DNA of 64,000 bases from JAUIIK01 sp963745675. Lineage in GTDB: Bacteria > Chloroflexota > Chloroflexia > Thermomicrobiales > CFX8. A program made the translations under genes and the position numbers. Location: positions 1-64,000 of the forward strand of contig CAVUYM010000018.1 in the NCBI GenBank assembly GCA_963745675.1, given 5' to 3'. This document shows, piece by piece, positions 17,540 to 25,847 of this stretch (position 1 is the first letter of the stretch; the number at the start of each line of letters is the position of its first letter). The notes beneath the pieces are model-generated. The model was given only the letters and a program-made list of their open reading frames with translations. It was not told where the DNA came from and did no database searches.

Positions 17540-18316
17540 TCAGCCGCCCGATTCTTGTTGGCGCGTGTCCGACCACACGGAGAGAACCAGGAATAGGCCC
17601 ATCAGCGCGAGCGTCGTCAGGGAAGCGTACGCACGAGGAAGAGCCAGGGCGCCATGAGATATCGGCTTTGTCAGGAAGTCGCCGAACGTTGCGCCGAACG
17701 GCCGCGTGAAGATGAATGCGATCCAGAACAGCGCGACATCGCTTGCGGATTTCGAGTAATGGAGAACCGCGACAACGCAGATGATGCCTGCCGTTACGAG
17801 CGACCCCTCGACAAAGCTCAGGCCGAGCACATCGGTCAGGAAATCGCCAAATGCTGTACCGAGAGAGTTCGAGAAGATGACAGCGACCCAGAACAGGACT
17901 TCCGTGTCCTTCTTGGTAATCGGGTCGATGTCGAGGTTTCCTTCCCGATAACGCCAAGCAGCCAGCGTCGATAGAAGGCCCACGGCAAGGATCATCGATC
18001 CGCCGATATAGCCGAGTCCGAGCGTGCGATCGATGAAGTCGGAGACTTCGGTTCCCGCCGTGGTGGTCGCGACAATTGCCGCCCAAAAGGCCAGGGGAAG
18101 ATATCTGCTGACCTGGACTTGTACGGCGATCAGAACCACGAGTGCGAAGGCGGTAATGCCAAGGCTTTCCAAGTAACCGAGCTTCAGGGTCATCGACAGG
18201 TAGTCGCCTGCCGTTTCACCGAGCGTTGTCGCGAGAATCTTCAAGATCCAGAAATAGATCGTGATCTCCGCGATCTTGTTGATTTGCTGTCCAATTCGAT
18301 TCTTCGGTTTGGCCAT
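17540..18316 (-). CDS. COG4705 family membrane protein (second copy)
   Basis: A 258-residue paralogue of the protein at 16162-16956. It has the same repeated signature: ITIYFWILKILATTLGETAG, KDTEVLFWVAVIFSNSLGTA and LFWIAFIFTRPFGATFGDFL. About eight membrane helices. ATG 18316 (MAKPKNRIG) is chosen because it starts the conserved part; the frame is open upstream into the next gene but in unrelated composition. Two diverged copies in one operon suggest a heteromer or different substrates. Confidence 0.86.
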   Translation of the reverse strand: MAKPKNRIGQQINKIAEITIYFWILKILATTLGETAGDYLSMTLKLGYLESLGITAFALVVLIAVQVQVSRYLPLAFWAAIVATTTAGTEVSDFIDRTLGLGYIGGSMILAVGLLSTLAAWRYREGNLDIDPITKKDTEVLFWVAVIFSNSLGTAFGDFLTDVLGLSFVEGSLVTAGIICVVAVLHYSKSASDVALFWIAFIFTRPFGATFGDFLTKPISHGALALPRAYASLTTLALMGLFLVLSVWSDTRQQESGG

Positions 18317-18420
18317 AGCCTGCTTCTTGGTGCTACGTAGTGAGTGGAAAAAGGCGATTGTCCGACTGTCGATTGGCTTCGCGGGGCCGCTTCGGGAGGC
18401 GTTCAGCCGTCGTCCTGTGC

Positions 18421-18945
18421 TCAGGGGACGTGACGTCGGCGCCGTTGCCACACGAGTCCGCCGGCAATCAGCAGGGGCAGGCCCAGGGCGACCGGCAGCA
18501 CACGGTTCGACTCGACGACCGGCTTCTGACGAACGTAGAAGTCCGCGAACGGACTCGCGCTCAAGGCGGCGCCTGAGTGCGTCGCTGCGCTGACGACGAC
18601 CCGATAGTGGCCGGCCTTGATCAGCCGCATGGGCCACGTCGTCTTGATCTCGGCGCCCGGTTTCAGCGAGGTCGCGGTCACCGCCTTGTGGGCGCTCCAG
18701 TCCTCCAGGTCGACGGGTTGTTCCTTGCCTCTGTCGATTTGGACCAGGCTGATCCAGGCGATCACGCCGTCGATCGGTTTCGTACCGTCGTTGCGGATCG
18801 TCGTCCGGAACGACAGATGGTCGCCCATTTGCGGAGCCGTGGGGTTGGTCTTTGCCGCAAGGAGGTCGATCGACAGCGATGCGGCCAGGGCAGATGGCGC
18901 CCAGCAGAGGATTGCGGCGAGGGCGAGGATGTACTTGATTTTCAT
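18421..18945 (-). CDS. Secreted membrane-anchored accessory protein of the ABC exporter (CARDB-like)
   Basis: A 174-residue protein with a Sec signal (MKIKYILALAAILCWAPSALA), a beta-rich extracytoplasmic domain with the ISxxV-type pattern seen in CARDB/NEW3 folds (LSFRTTIRNDGTKPIDGVI, KAGHYRVVVSAATHSG), and one C-terminal helix (VLPVALGLPLLIAGGLVW) ending in RRRRHVP. It is 12 nt downstream of the permease gene and is probably an accessory subunit. No known function was recognised. Confidence 0.75.
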   Translation of the reverse strand: MKIKYILALAAILCWAPSALAASLSIDLLAAKTNPTAPQMGDHLSFRTTIRNDGTKPIDGVIAWISLVQIDRGKEQPVDLEDWSAHKAVTATSLKPGAEIKTTWPMRLIKAGHYRVVVSAATHSGAALSASPFADFYVRQKPVVESNRVLPVALGLPLLIAGGLVWQRRRRHVP

Positions 18946-18957
18946 GAGAATTCTCCG

Positions 18958-19710
18958 CTATCGCGCCAACCGGCGGAAGCCGGAGTGGGCGAGCCACACG
19001 GTGAGGCCGAGCCAGACCACCGCGATGCCGATATGAAGCGCCTGCCGCGCGAGGGACTGTGAATCGATGATCACCGCGTCGTAGGCGTTGAGCGCCGCGG
19101 AGATCGGGTTGACGGCGTCGAAAGCCTTGCCGATGGCCGATTGGCGGAGGCCGGGCCCGAGCAGCAGCGGGCTCGCCGAGACGATGATCGTCACCAGCCC
19201 GGTCAGCATCGCCGATCGAGCGGAGCCCATGAGGCTACCCAAGCCCATCCCGAAGAAACCAAAGCCGAGCACGACGGGCGTTCCGAGCACGGCAAGCGCG
19301 GCGACACCGTCGAGCATGTTCTGGCCCGTGCTGCCGACCGCCCAGACGTATGGTAGGGCGAGGACGAACATCACCGCCCAGGCGATCGCGACACCGCCGA
19401 GCTTGCCGATGAGAATGCTGTCGCGGGAAACGGGCATGAGCAGAAGCGGGACGAGGCTGCCTCGCTCGCGTTCGCCGGCGACTGCATCTATGCCGACGAT
19501 GAGCGCCAACAGGGCGCCCAGCGCGGTCACGATGCCAAGCATGTCGTACACGACTTGCGCGTTGTCCAGGAGGCTGAGCTCGGTATTGCTGACCAGGAGC
19601 AGGCCGAAGGCGGACAGCGCGACGGCGACCGCCATCAGCCACGTCAGCCCTCGCGAGCTGAGCAGCAATTCCCCCGCTTCCTTGCGGGCAATGAGCGCTG
19701 TTGGCCTCAT
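18958..19710 (-). CDS. ABC-2 type permease (NosY-like)
   Basis: A 250-residue ABC exporter permease with six hydrophobic segments, starting MRPTALIARKEAGELLLSSR. The RKE-x2-E start, the first helix TWLMAVAVALSAFGLLLVSN and the conserved DAVAGERERGSLVPLLLMPV block are typical of ABC-2/NosY permeases. ATG 19710 overlaps the ATPase stop (ATGA), so permease and ATPase are coupled. The substrate is unknown. Confidence 0.9.
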   Translation of the reverse strand: MRPTALIARKEAGELLLSSRGLTWLMAVAVALSAFGLLLVSNTELSLLDNAQVVYDMLGIVTALGALLALIVGIDAVAGERERGSLVPLLLMPVSRDSILIGKLGGVAIAWAVMFVLALPYVWAVGSTGQNMLDGVAALAVLGTPVVLGFGFFGMGLGSLMGSARSAMLTGLVTIIVSASPLLLGPGLRQSAIGKAFDAVNPISAALNAYDAVIIDSQSLARQALHIGIAVVWLGLTVWLAHSGFRRLAR

Positions 19711-20609
19711 GACGGCCTCCCCTCGGTGAGCGTCAGGTAAAGGTCTTCGAGACCGCCACCGGCTCGTTCGATCTCGACGATCGGCCAGCCGCTGAACAAG
19801 GCGTCTCGCCAGGCGTCGCTGGGCTGCGTCGCGGGGTCGAGATCGACGATCCACCACTCGCCTTCGTGCGCGACAATGGAGAAGCTGACACCGTTGGACG
19901 GCGGTTGACCGGCGAGCCGAAGCCGAAAGCGTGACGCCTGCTCGTGCTCGCGCACGAGGTCCGCGATAGATCCCTCCGCCACCGTCCGGCCTTCGACGAT
20001 CACGCCGATCCGGTCGCACAGGCGCTCCACGTCATCGAGCAGGTGCGTGCACAAGAGGATGCCGACGCCGCGGGCGCCGAGTTCGAGCAGAATATCGTAA
20101 ATCTCGCGCCGCCCCTTCGGATCCAGCCCGTTGGTGGGCTCGTCCAGAATGAGCAGGCGGGGATCGGCCACCAGCGCTCGTGCCAGCCCGAGACGCTGGC
20201 GCATGCCTCGCGAGTAGGTGCCGATCAGCTGGCCGGATCGCGGTTTCAGGCCTACCCGCGCAAGACGCTGTTCGATCTCGAGCCGGCTCCGTCGGAGCCC
20301 GTAAAGCGATGCGAAGAAGGAGAGATAGTCGGACGCGGACATCCAGTCGTAGAAGCCGTTCTGTTCCGGCAACACGCCGAGCTGGGCATGGACGGCTTCG
20401 GCATCGGTCGAGGGGTCGCGCCCGGCAACCTCGATCCGTCCGGCATCGCGTTTGAGGAGCCCGAGCGCCGATGCGATCGTGGTGCTCTTTCCGGCGCCGT
20501 TCGGACCGAGGAGGCCGTAGATGGAGCCTTCGTCGAGCGACAGCCGAACGTCGTGCAAGACTTCAATGCCGCCGAGCGACTGTTGGAGTCCGTCGATCTG
20601 GAGAAGCAT
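19707..20609 (-). CDS. ABC exporter ATPase (NosF-like)
   Basis: A 300-residue ABC ATPase. Walker A is GPNGAGKST at 35-43, Q-loop LGVLPEQNGFYDWM, signature YSRGMRQRLGLARAL (the YSxGM variant common in CcmA/NosF-type exporters), Walker B LLILDEPTNGLDP and switch histidine in LLCTHLLDDVE. A C-terminal extension after about 215 is typical for drug- or copper-type exporters. It heads the ATPase, permease and accessory-protein operon, 77 nt from the PepSY gene. Confidence 0.94.
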   Translation of the reverse strand: MLLQIDGLQQSLGGIEVLHDVRLSLDEGSIYGLLGPNGAGKSTTIASALGLLKRDAGRIEVAGRDPSTDAEAVHAQLGVLPEQNGFYDWMSASDYLSFFASLYGLRRSRLEIEQRLARVGLKPRSGQLIGTYSRGMRQRLGLARALVADPRLLILDEPTNGLDPKGRREIYDILLELGARGVGILLCTHLLDDVERLCDRIGVIVEGRTVAEGSIADLVREHEQASRFRLRLAGQPPSNGVSFSIVAHEGEWWIVDLDPATQPSDAWRDALFSGWPIVEIERAGGGLEDLYLTLTEGRPS

Positions 20610-20686
20610 GATCCTGGGTCCTTGGTTGATTTGCCAGGCAGGCGGGCCCGCTCTCCCGTCGTCGCAGACCGGGCCCGAAGAAGCGC

Positions 20687-21277
20687 CTAGTCTTCGTCGT
20701 GGTGTTCGCCGTCGGTTTCGCGATCTCGATCGCCCGCGTTGACGACCTTGCCGGTTGCGCCGTTGATCTTGACGCTGCGAACGTGATCGCCCTTGGCGAC
20801 CTTGACCTCGATCAGGACCTTGCCGTCTTCGTTCTCGAATTCGGCCTTGACGGCCTTTTCGCCGTTCGCGACGGCCGTCTTGATCGCGGCCGAGAAGGTC
20901 GTCGGCGCGGACAGGAATTTGGCGATCTCGGAACGATCGTCGCGGTCGAAGGACCGGTCGAGGCGCCCCTCGTCCTCGACACGGATCACCTTACCGTCCG
21001 AAGCTGCCACGTAGACTTTGAGAAGCTTGCCACTGGCCACCACGGTGACGCGATAGGCGAGCGGGCCTTTATCGTGGTCCGTCCGGACCTTGAGCGCCCG
21101 GCCAGCGGTGTGCCGCTGCGCGGCCGCGATGGCCGTGACGAGCGAAGGCTGCGCCGGAACACCGGCCTTTACGGCCGGCGGGCTGACGCTCTTTCCGGTC
21201 TCGGCGATCGCGCCGCCGGCGACACCCAAGGCGACGGCCATCGCCATGCTCGTCAGAAGGATTTTTCGGTAGGCCAT
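20687..21277 (-). CDS. Secreted PepSY-domain protein
   Basis: A 196-residue protein with a Sec signal (MAMAVALGVAGGAIAETG) and two PepSY-like units. The first is SLVTAIAAAQRHTAGRALKV to SDGKVIRVEDEG; the second is FSAAIKTAVANGEKAVKAEF to NGATGKVVNAGDRD. PepSY proteins are periplasmic and are often controlled by neighbouring two-component systems, as may be the case here. An acidic His/Asp tail (GEHHDED) could bind metal. It has its own upstream region and precedes the ABC exporter. Confidence 0.85.
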   Translation of the reverse strand: MAYRKILLTSMAMAVALGVAGGAIAETGKSVSPPAVKAGVPAQPSLVTAIAAAQRHTAGRALKVRTDHDKGPLAYRVTVVASGKLLKVYVAASDGKVIRVEDEGRLDRSFDRDDRSEIAKFLSAPTTFSAAIKTAVANGEKAVKAEFENEDGKVLIEVKVAKGDHVRSVKINGATGKVVNAGDRDRETDGEHHDED

Positions 21278-21734
21278 AGTCTTGGTCTCCTGTTGCAGGT
21301 GCCCGACGGTTCGGGGCGTTACGCTGCATAATTGGAGACCGAGGCTTGGGAGCGCCTGGCCGGTAGCTTACAAATTTGTAAGGAAGGGGGCTTTGTCGCT
21401 ATTCGCCGACCCGCTCGGTTCGAAGAACTCGGCCCAAGCCTCCACCGAATGCAAACTTCGACGGAGCACTACGCTTGAACACATACTTCGAGCGGCAATA
21501 CTTGCATGGAGTCATATACAATCTACACATTGATTCGTGCAGCAGTCACATAAGCATATGAAATATAGTTATTTTATGTTCACGAACGTTTCTCCTGCCG
21601 GGCCCATCATTCTTTCCGTCGCGACCCGATCTTCAAGACGTATCGGGACAAAAGCCCACAGTTTCCAGCCGTTTCCAGCAGTGTTGGCGGCGCGGAGACG
21701 TCGCTGTAGAGACGTTACGGCGCCAATATCGGCC
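21278..21734. other. Intergenic region without a recognisable gene
   Basis: A 457-nt gap, AT-rich around 21500-21590. It separates the PepSY/ABC operon from the TRAP operon. The small reverse-strand open frame across 21569-21808 lacks any family signature and overlaps the DctQ 3' end. No promoter, tRNA or hairpin terminator convinced me. Confidence 0.6.
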
Positions 21735-22259
21735 CTATAGACCAGCCATACTATCGACGTCTGCTTTTTCCGCGCTTTTACCAAATAACCGATGAATTCC
21801 GCTCGCAATGCAAACCATCGCGGTTACAACCGATCCCACGCACGCGGGGATCGCGAATACCAATGGGGACCATTCCATATTTGTGGTCCGCTCCCCCTGC
21901 GCATGGAGCTGAAGCCCGTTCGCCAGCACGGGATAAGCGATCGCCAAGAAGAACAAGCCCGTGATGATCAGCCATAGGCTGTCCAGCCGGCGGTTTGTCT
22001 TTTCCGAAAGGCGGAGCGTGAACAGGTCGACCGCGATTTGGCCGTCAACCAGAAACTTGAACGGGAAGGCAAAATAGCCGAGCAGGATAACCGTCAGCGT
22101 CGACATCTCGATGACGCCTAGAATGTAGTATAGCGCCAGGTTGCGACCGACGATGTCGGCGATGGTGACGGCCATCAGGCCGACGACGGCCAGCCCGGCC
22201 AGGGACGCCATCGCCACGCAGACGTACCAGAGGATCGAATGGTTCTTGGTTTCGCTCAT
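21735..22259 (-). CDS. dctQ: TRAP transporter small permease (DctQ)
   Basis: A 174-residue DctQ-type subunit with four hydrophobic segments, including VCVAMASLAGLAVVGLMAVT and SLWLIITGLFFLAIAYPVLA. It helps couple the large permease to sodium-driven uptake of an organic anion. ATG 22259 (MSETKN) overlaps the DctM stop by 4 nt. Longer in-frame starts would lie inside DctM. It is last in the dctP-dctM-dctQ order of this reverse-strand operon. Confidence 0.88.
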   Translation of the reverse strand: MSETKNHSILWYVCVAMASLAGLAVVGLMAVTIADIVGRNLALYYILGVIEMSTLTVILLGYFAFPFKFLVDGQIAVDLFTLRLSEKTNRRLDSLWLIITGLFFLAIAYPVLANGLQLHAQGERTTNMEWSPLVFAIPACVGSVVTAMVCIASGIHRLFGKSAEKADVDSMAGL

Positions 22260-23560
22260 TTGAAGAATATGTGCGGCAGCCAGAGGACGATTCCGGGGAA
22301 GAGGATGAACAGGATAAGCCGAGCGACGTCCGCGCCCAGATAGGGCACGATGCCCCGGAAGGCCTGGACCGCGCTCACCTCGGGGAGCTGCTTCGTCAGC
22401 ACGAAGATGTTCATGCCGATCGGCGGCGTCACCGCGCCGAATTCGACGATCATCATGGTCATGATGCCGTACCAGATCGGGTCGAAGCCGAGCTTTTGTA
22501 TCACCGGGAACAGGACCGGTGTCGTTACGAAGATGATCGCGATGACGTCCAGAAAACAGCCCAGGATGATGAGACACACCAGCACGCCGATGAGAATGAC
22601 GTAACGGGGCAGGTCGAGGCCGTTGAGAATTGCTGCAAGTCCCTGCGGGAATTGGGCGCCGGAGATGAAGAAGTCGAACAGTTGGACGCCGATGACGATG
22701 AATAGGATCGCCGCGGTCAGCACGACCGTCTCGCCAACGGCCTGAATGAACGACTTGAGGCTCAGCTGACGGGTTGCGAAGCCGAGGAGCGTCGCGCCTC
22801 CAGCCCCCACCGCCGCGCCCTCTGTCGGCGAAAACAGGCCCGCGAAGATACCGCCCAGAACGACGAGGAACAGCCCAACCACGCCCCAGACACCGGAGAT
22901 GAGCTTCAGGCGTTCACCCCAGCTGCTGCGGCTTCCAGCGGGACCTGCCTCGGGCTGGAGCCGCATCCAGATAATGGTCGTGATGGTATAGAAGATGACG
23001 CCGATGATGCCCGGCACGATGCCCGCCGCGAAGAGCTTTCCGATCGAGGTTTCGGTGAGGACGGCGTAGATGATCATCGGTAGCGACGGCGGAATCAGAA
23101 TGCTGAGCGTCGCGCCCGTCGCCACCGACCCTGCCGCGAGCTGTGGCGCGTAGCCGTAGCGGAGCATCTGCGGGACCGCGATCCTGCCCATCGTGGCCAC
23201 GGTCGCCAGGCTGCTCCCGCAGACGGCTCCGAATCCCCCGCAGGCGATCAGGCTCGCCATCGCCAGGCCGCCCCGGCGGTGGCCGACAAAGGCATAAGCC
23301 GCGTTGTAGAGGCTTTCCGCGAAGCCGGACCGTGCAGAAACAACGCCCATGAGCAGGAACAGCGGCAGAACCGAGAGCGTGAACGAACTCAACGCATCGA
23401 TCGGGGCAGTTCCGAGGGCGTAGACCATCGTGTCGAAGCCCAGCAGCACCCACGTGCCGACGATGCCGACCAACCCGAGGGCGAGGCCGATCGGCATCCG
23501 CAACGCGATCAGGATCAGCAGGATTATCGTGCCGGTGAGCCCGGCAAGCTCAGGTGCCAT
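22256..23560 (-). CDS. dctM: TRAP transporter large permease (DctM)
   Basis: A 434-residue DctM subunit with about twelve membrane segments. Family signatures include LFLLMGVVSARSGFAESLY, GFGAVCGSSLATVATMG, GATLSILIPPSLPMIIYAV and the C-terminal VEFGAVTPPIGMNIFVLTKQ. It forms the transport channel for the cassette's substrate. It lies 35 nt downstream of the receptor gene and overlaps dctQ by 4 nt. The LysR-type site at 24693-24721 precedes the operon. Confidence 0.95.
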   Translation of the reverse strand: MAPELAGLTGTIILLILIALRMPIGLALGLVGIVGTWVLLGFDTMVYALGTAPIDALSSFTLSVLPLFLLMGVVSARSGFAESLYNAAYAFVGHRRGGLAMASLIACGGFGAVCGSSLATVATMGRIAVPQMLRYGYAPQLAAGSVATGATLSILIPPSLPMIIYAVLTETSIGKLFAAGIVPGIIGVIFYTITTIIWMRLQPEAGPAGSRSSWGERLKLISGVWGVVGLFLVVLGGIFAGLFSPTEGAAVGAGGATLLGFATRQLSLKSFIQAVGETVVLTAAILFIVIGVQLFDFFISGAQFPQGLAAILNGLDLPRYVILIGVLVCLIILGCFLDVIAIIFVTTPVLFPVIQKLGFDPIWYGIMTMMIVEFGAVTPPIGMNIFVLTKQLPEVSAVQAFRGIVPYLGADVARLILFILFPGIVLWLPHIFFK

Positions 23561-23595
23561 CCGAATTCAGTCGACTGGGAAGTCGCGCCCTGGGA

Positions 23596-24639
23596 TTACT
23601 TCGCCGCCTTCGCTTCCTCTTCCGCGATTGCCGCCTTCATGGCGGCCAAGGTCGCCTTCGCCGGCAGGCCCTTCTTTTCGAGTTGCGCAACGTAGTCCGC
23701 CTCGATGCCGGAGAGCCGCTTCTTGAACTCAGCCTTCATCTTGCTGTCGGCGACGACGATTTGGTTGCCGTTCTTTTTGGCGAGAGCCCGGCCCTCGGCA
23801 TCCACCGGGTCCCAACACTTGGAAATGCGCGAGGCTAACTTCGGCCCCGAGAACTTGGTGTCGATGATCGTCTTGATGTCGGCGGGCAGCGATGCATAAG
23901 CCTTCTTGCTCATCCCGAAGAAGACCAGCGCGCCGCTGATGCGGGTTTCCAGGTTATATTTCGTGACCTCGCCAAGTTTCCAGGAGACCACTGCGGCCCA
24001 GGGCATCATCGCGCCGTCGATCACGCCCTTGGACAGGGCTTCGTATAAGGCCGGCGCGGGAAGCTGTGCCGGAATGGCACCGAGCTTCTCGATGATCGAG
24101 CGATGGATCCGGCCCGATCCGCGGATGCGCAGCCCCTTGAAGTCAGCCACCGATTTGATGGGCTTGCGCAGGTGGAACTGGTAGAGGCCGGTGACAATGA
24201 TGGCCATCAGGTGGACGTCGTCGAATTCTCGCTTCAGGTACGTCTTGGTCAGGCGGGTGACCGCGCGCGCGCCGGCCGCGTTGTCGTTCATCAGGAAAGG
24301 CAGCGTGGCCATGCTCGTCAACGGAAACCGGCCCGGCGTGTAGCTCAGAACGCCTTGTGTCATATCGATCACGCCGCGCGCGATCTGGGAATACTGCTTG
24401 AGCGGGTGCGAGAAGGCGGTGCCGGCGAAGAAGCGGGTGAACTTGACCCGCCCATTGGTACGCTTGGTAATGCCGTCGATGGTCGCAACCGGGCCGCAGC
24501 TGTTGATCGGGTTCTTGGCGGGGCCGAAAGTAGAGAATTTCAGATTGATCGTTTGGGCGTGAGCACCAAAGGTGCTGATGCAATAAATGCCAAAGAAAAC
24601 GCCAGCGCCGACAAGGCGCATGGTCCGCCTTTTCATCAT
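23596..24639 (-). CDS. dctP: TRAP transporter substrate-binding protein (DctP)
   Basis: A 347-residue periplasmic receptor with a Sec signal (GAGVFFGIYCISTFGAHA) and DctP-family blocks INLKFSTFGPAKN, VIDMTQGVLSYTPGRFP, LKGLRIRGSGRIHRSIIEKL and DGAMMPWAAVVSWKLGEV. ATG 24639 has GGGAGGAAACC directly upstream and is preferred over ATG 24669. It resembles the second DctP at 32488-33495, so both cassettes may import related acids. Ligand unknown. Confidence 0.93.
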   Translation of the reverse strand: MMKRRTMRLVGAGVFFGIYCISTFGAHAQTINLKFSTFGPAKNPINSCGPVATIDGITKRTNGRVKFTRFFAGTAFSHPLKQYSQIARGVIDMTQGVLSYTPGRFPLTSMATLPFLMNDNAAGARAVTRLTKTYLKREFDDVHLMAIIVTGLYQFHLRKPIKSVADFKGLRIRGSGRIHRSIIEKLGAIPAQLPAPALYEALSKGVIDGAMMPWAAVVSWKLGEVTKYNLETRISGALVFFGMSKKAYASLPADIKTIIDTKFSGPKLASRISKCWDPVDAEGRALAKKNGNQIVVADSKMKAEFKKRLSGIEADYVAQLEKKGLPAKATLAAMKAAIAEEEAKAAK

Positions 24640-24692
24640 GGTTTCCTCCCGAAGCTTTGTTTCGACCATCGTGCGGGAGCAGGCCCCAATTT

Positions 24693-24721
24693 GGTAATGC
24701 CAAATTCGAGCCTGACTATGC
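24693..24721 (-). promoter_or_regulatory. LysR-type operator, site 1 (TRAP operon)
   Basis: On the reverse strand GCATAGT (24721-24715) followed at fixed spacing by GGCATTACC (24701-24693). It is embedded in the palindrome AATTTGG-TAATG-CCAAATT (24688-24706). The same two blocks, 29 nt end to end, occur at 25712 and 27070. Confidence 0.65.
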
Positions 24722-24744
24722 GCTTCGGCTATAGCTCGGGTCGG

Positions 24745-25692
24745 CTACTCGGCGGCAACCGTGTCGTAGAGGCCACGTTTGACGGCCTCCGACACATCCA
24801 GAACCTGTTGGCGAAAAAGCTCGGCGGCGGGTGAGAACGTGGCCAGCTTGCGGGTGCAAAGAAAAAAGGTTCGCGGCACGAAGTGCCAGTCGCCCGAAAG
24901 GGTTACCAGACGGCGGCTGCCGATCTGCTCCCTGAAAAAGGCCGCGGACAAAAGGGCCACGGCGTTTGTCGCGCTCAGAAGATGATCAATGGCAAGATAC
25001 GAGGTCGTCTCGATGATGGCGCGTGGAAATCGAGCGCCCATCGTCGCCCAATCCCGTTCGAACTGGTGCCGTAACTCGATTTGCCGCCCAGGCAGAAGCC
25101 ACAATTCGTCCTCCAGATCCCGCAACGTCAGGCGCTCGCGGACCGCAAGCGGGTTCTGCGCGCCGGCCATGACGGCGAAATGGTCTGAAAATATCGGGCG
25201 GAAGTCGATTTCCCGGTCGAAATGGCCGGCCCCCAAGGGCACGAACGCGATGTCGAGTTGGCCGGCCTCCAGATCGTCGAGCAGGCTGGTCGACCTGCCC
25301 TCGATGAGATTGACCGTGATCTCAGCGTCGGTGGACAGGGTCCGCTGGACGGCTTCCGCCAGGATGTGGCTCACGACCATGGGCGTTCCACCGACGCTCA
25401 CTCGGTTGCGGCCGGTCTTCTCGAGCTCCCGGAAATCCTCGAGGCACTGCCGCAGCTCTGCGTCGATCGACTTGGCATGGCGGAGTACGGCTTCCCCGTG
25501 GGGCGTGAGCTGGACGCCCATGGAGCTTCGTTCGAGCAGCTCCACTCCTAGCATTTCCTCTAGGGTCTTGATCCCTCGCGAAACGGCCGGCTGGGAAATA
25601 TTGAGCGCCTGGGCGGCCTTGTTGATGCTGCCCCGTTCGCTGATCGCGACGAAGGCCAGCAGACTGCTCAAGTTGAAGCGGCGGGTGGTCAT
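24745..25692 (-). CDS. LysR-family transcriptional regulator
   Basis: A 315-residue LTTR. The N-terminal winged helix-turn-helix reads LLAFVAISERGSINKAAQAL and NISQPAVSRGIKTLEEMLG. The rest is a LysR substrate domain (RVSVGGTPMVVSHILAEAVQ, LDIAFVPLGAGHFDREIDFR, VALLSAAFFREQIGSRRLV). It lies between the TRAP operon and the methyltransferase gene. Its own start borders site 2 at 25712-25740, the usual LTTR divergent arrangement. The inducer is probably the transported compound; this is inference. Confidence 0.94.
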   Translation of the reverse strand: MTTRRFNLSSLLAFVAISERGSINKAAQALNISQPAVSRGIKTLEEMLGVELLERSSMGVQLTPHGEAVLRHAKSIDAELRQCLEDFRELEKTGRNRVSVGGTPMVVSHILAEAVQRTLSTDAEITVNLIEGRSTSLLDDLEAGQLDIAFVPLGAGHFDREIDFRPIFSDHFAVMAGAQNPLAVRERLTLRDLEDELWLLPGRQIELRHQFERDWATMGARFPRAIIETTSYLAIDHLLSATNAVALLSAAFFREQIGSRRLVTLSGDWHFVPRTFFLCTRKLATFSPAAELFRQQVLDVSEAVKRGLYDTVAAE

Positions 25693-25707
25693 CGGTCGTT
25701 ATACTAT

Positions 25708-25797
25708 ATGTGCATAATTTGGCGGGATATCGGCATTACCACAGACGGAGCAGCTATGGAATGAAGGGGCCCACACTGGGTGCGCCTGCGCGGTTCC
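25708..25797. repeat. 90-nt leader repeat, copy 1
   Basis: Aligns without gaps to 27066-27155 at roughly 80% identity. It contains the LysR-type site and a common block CTATGGAATGAAGGGG. It lies upstream of the MetE-C-like gene, while copy 2 precedes the sulfatase gene. Confidence 0.75.
25712..25740 (+). promoter_or_regulatory. LysR-type operator, site 2 (lysR/methyltransferase)
   Basis: GCATAAT (25712-25718) and GGCATTACC (25732-25740), spaced as in sites 1 and 3. It sits between the divergent lysR and MetE-like genes, 20 nt before the lysR start codon. Confidence 0.65.
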
Positions 25798-25847
25798 AAC
25801 GGGAAGGGCGTGATGCAGCGCTCCAGACGCCAACGAGAGGTGACACC

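Noticed and set aside
21569..21808. Small reverse-strand open frame of 79 residues in the gap upstream of dctQ's end
   Set aside because: No ribosome-binding site or family resemblance and it overlaps the dctQ 3' end.
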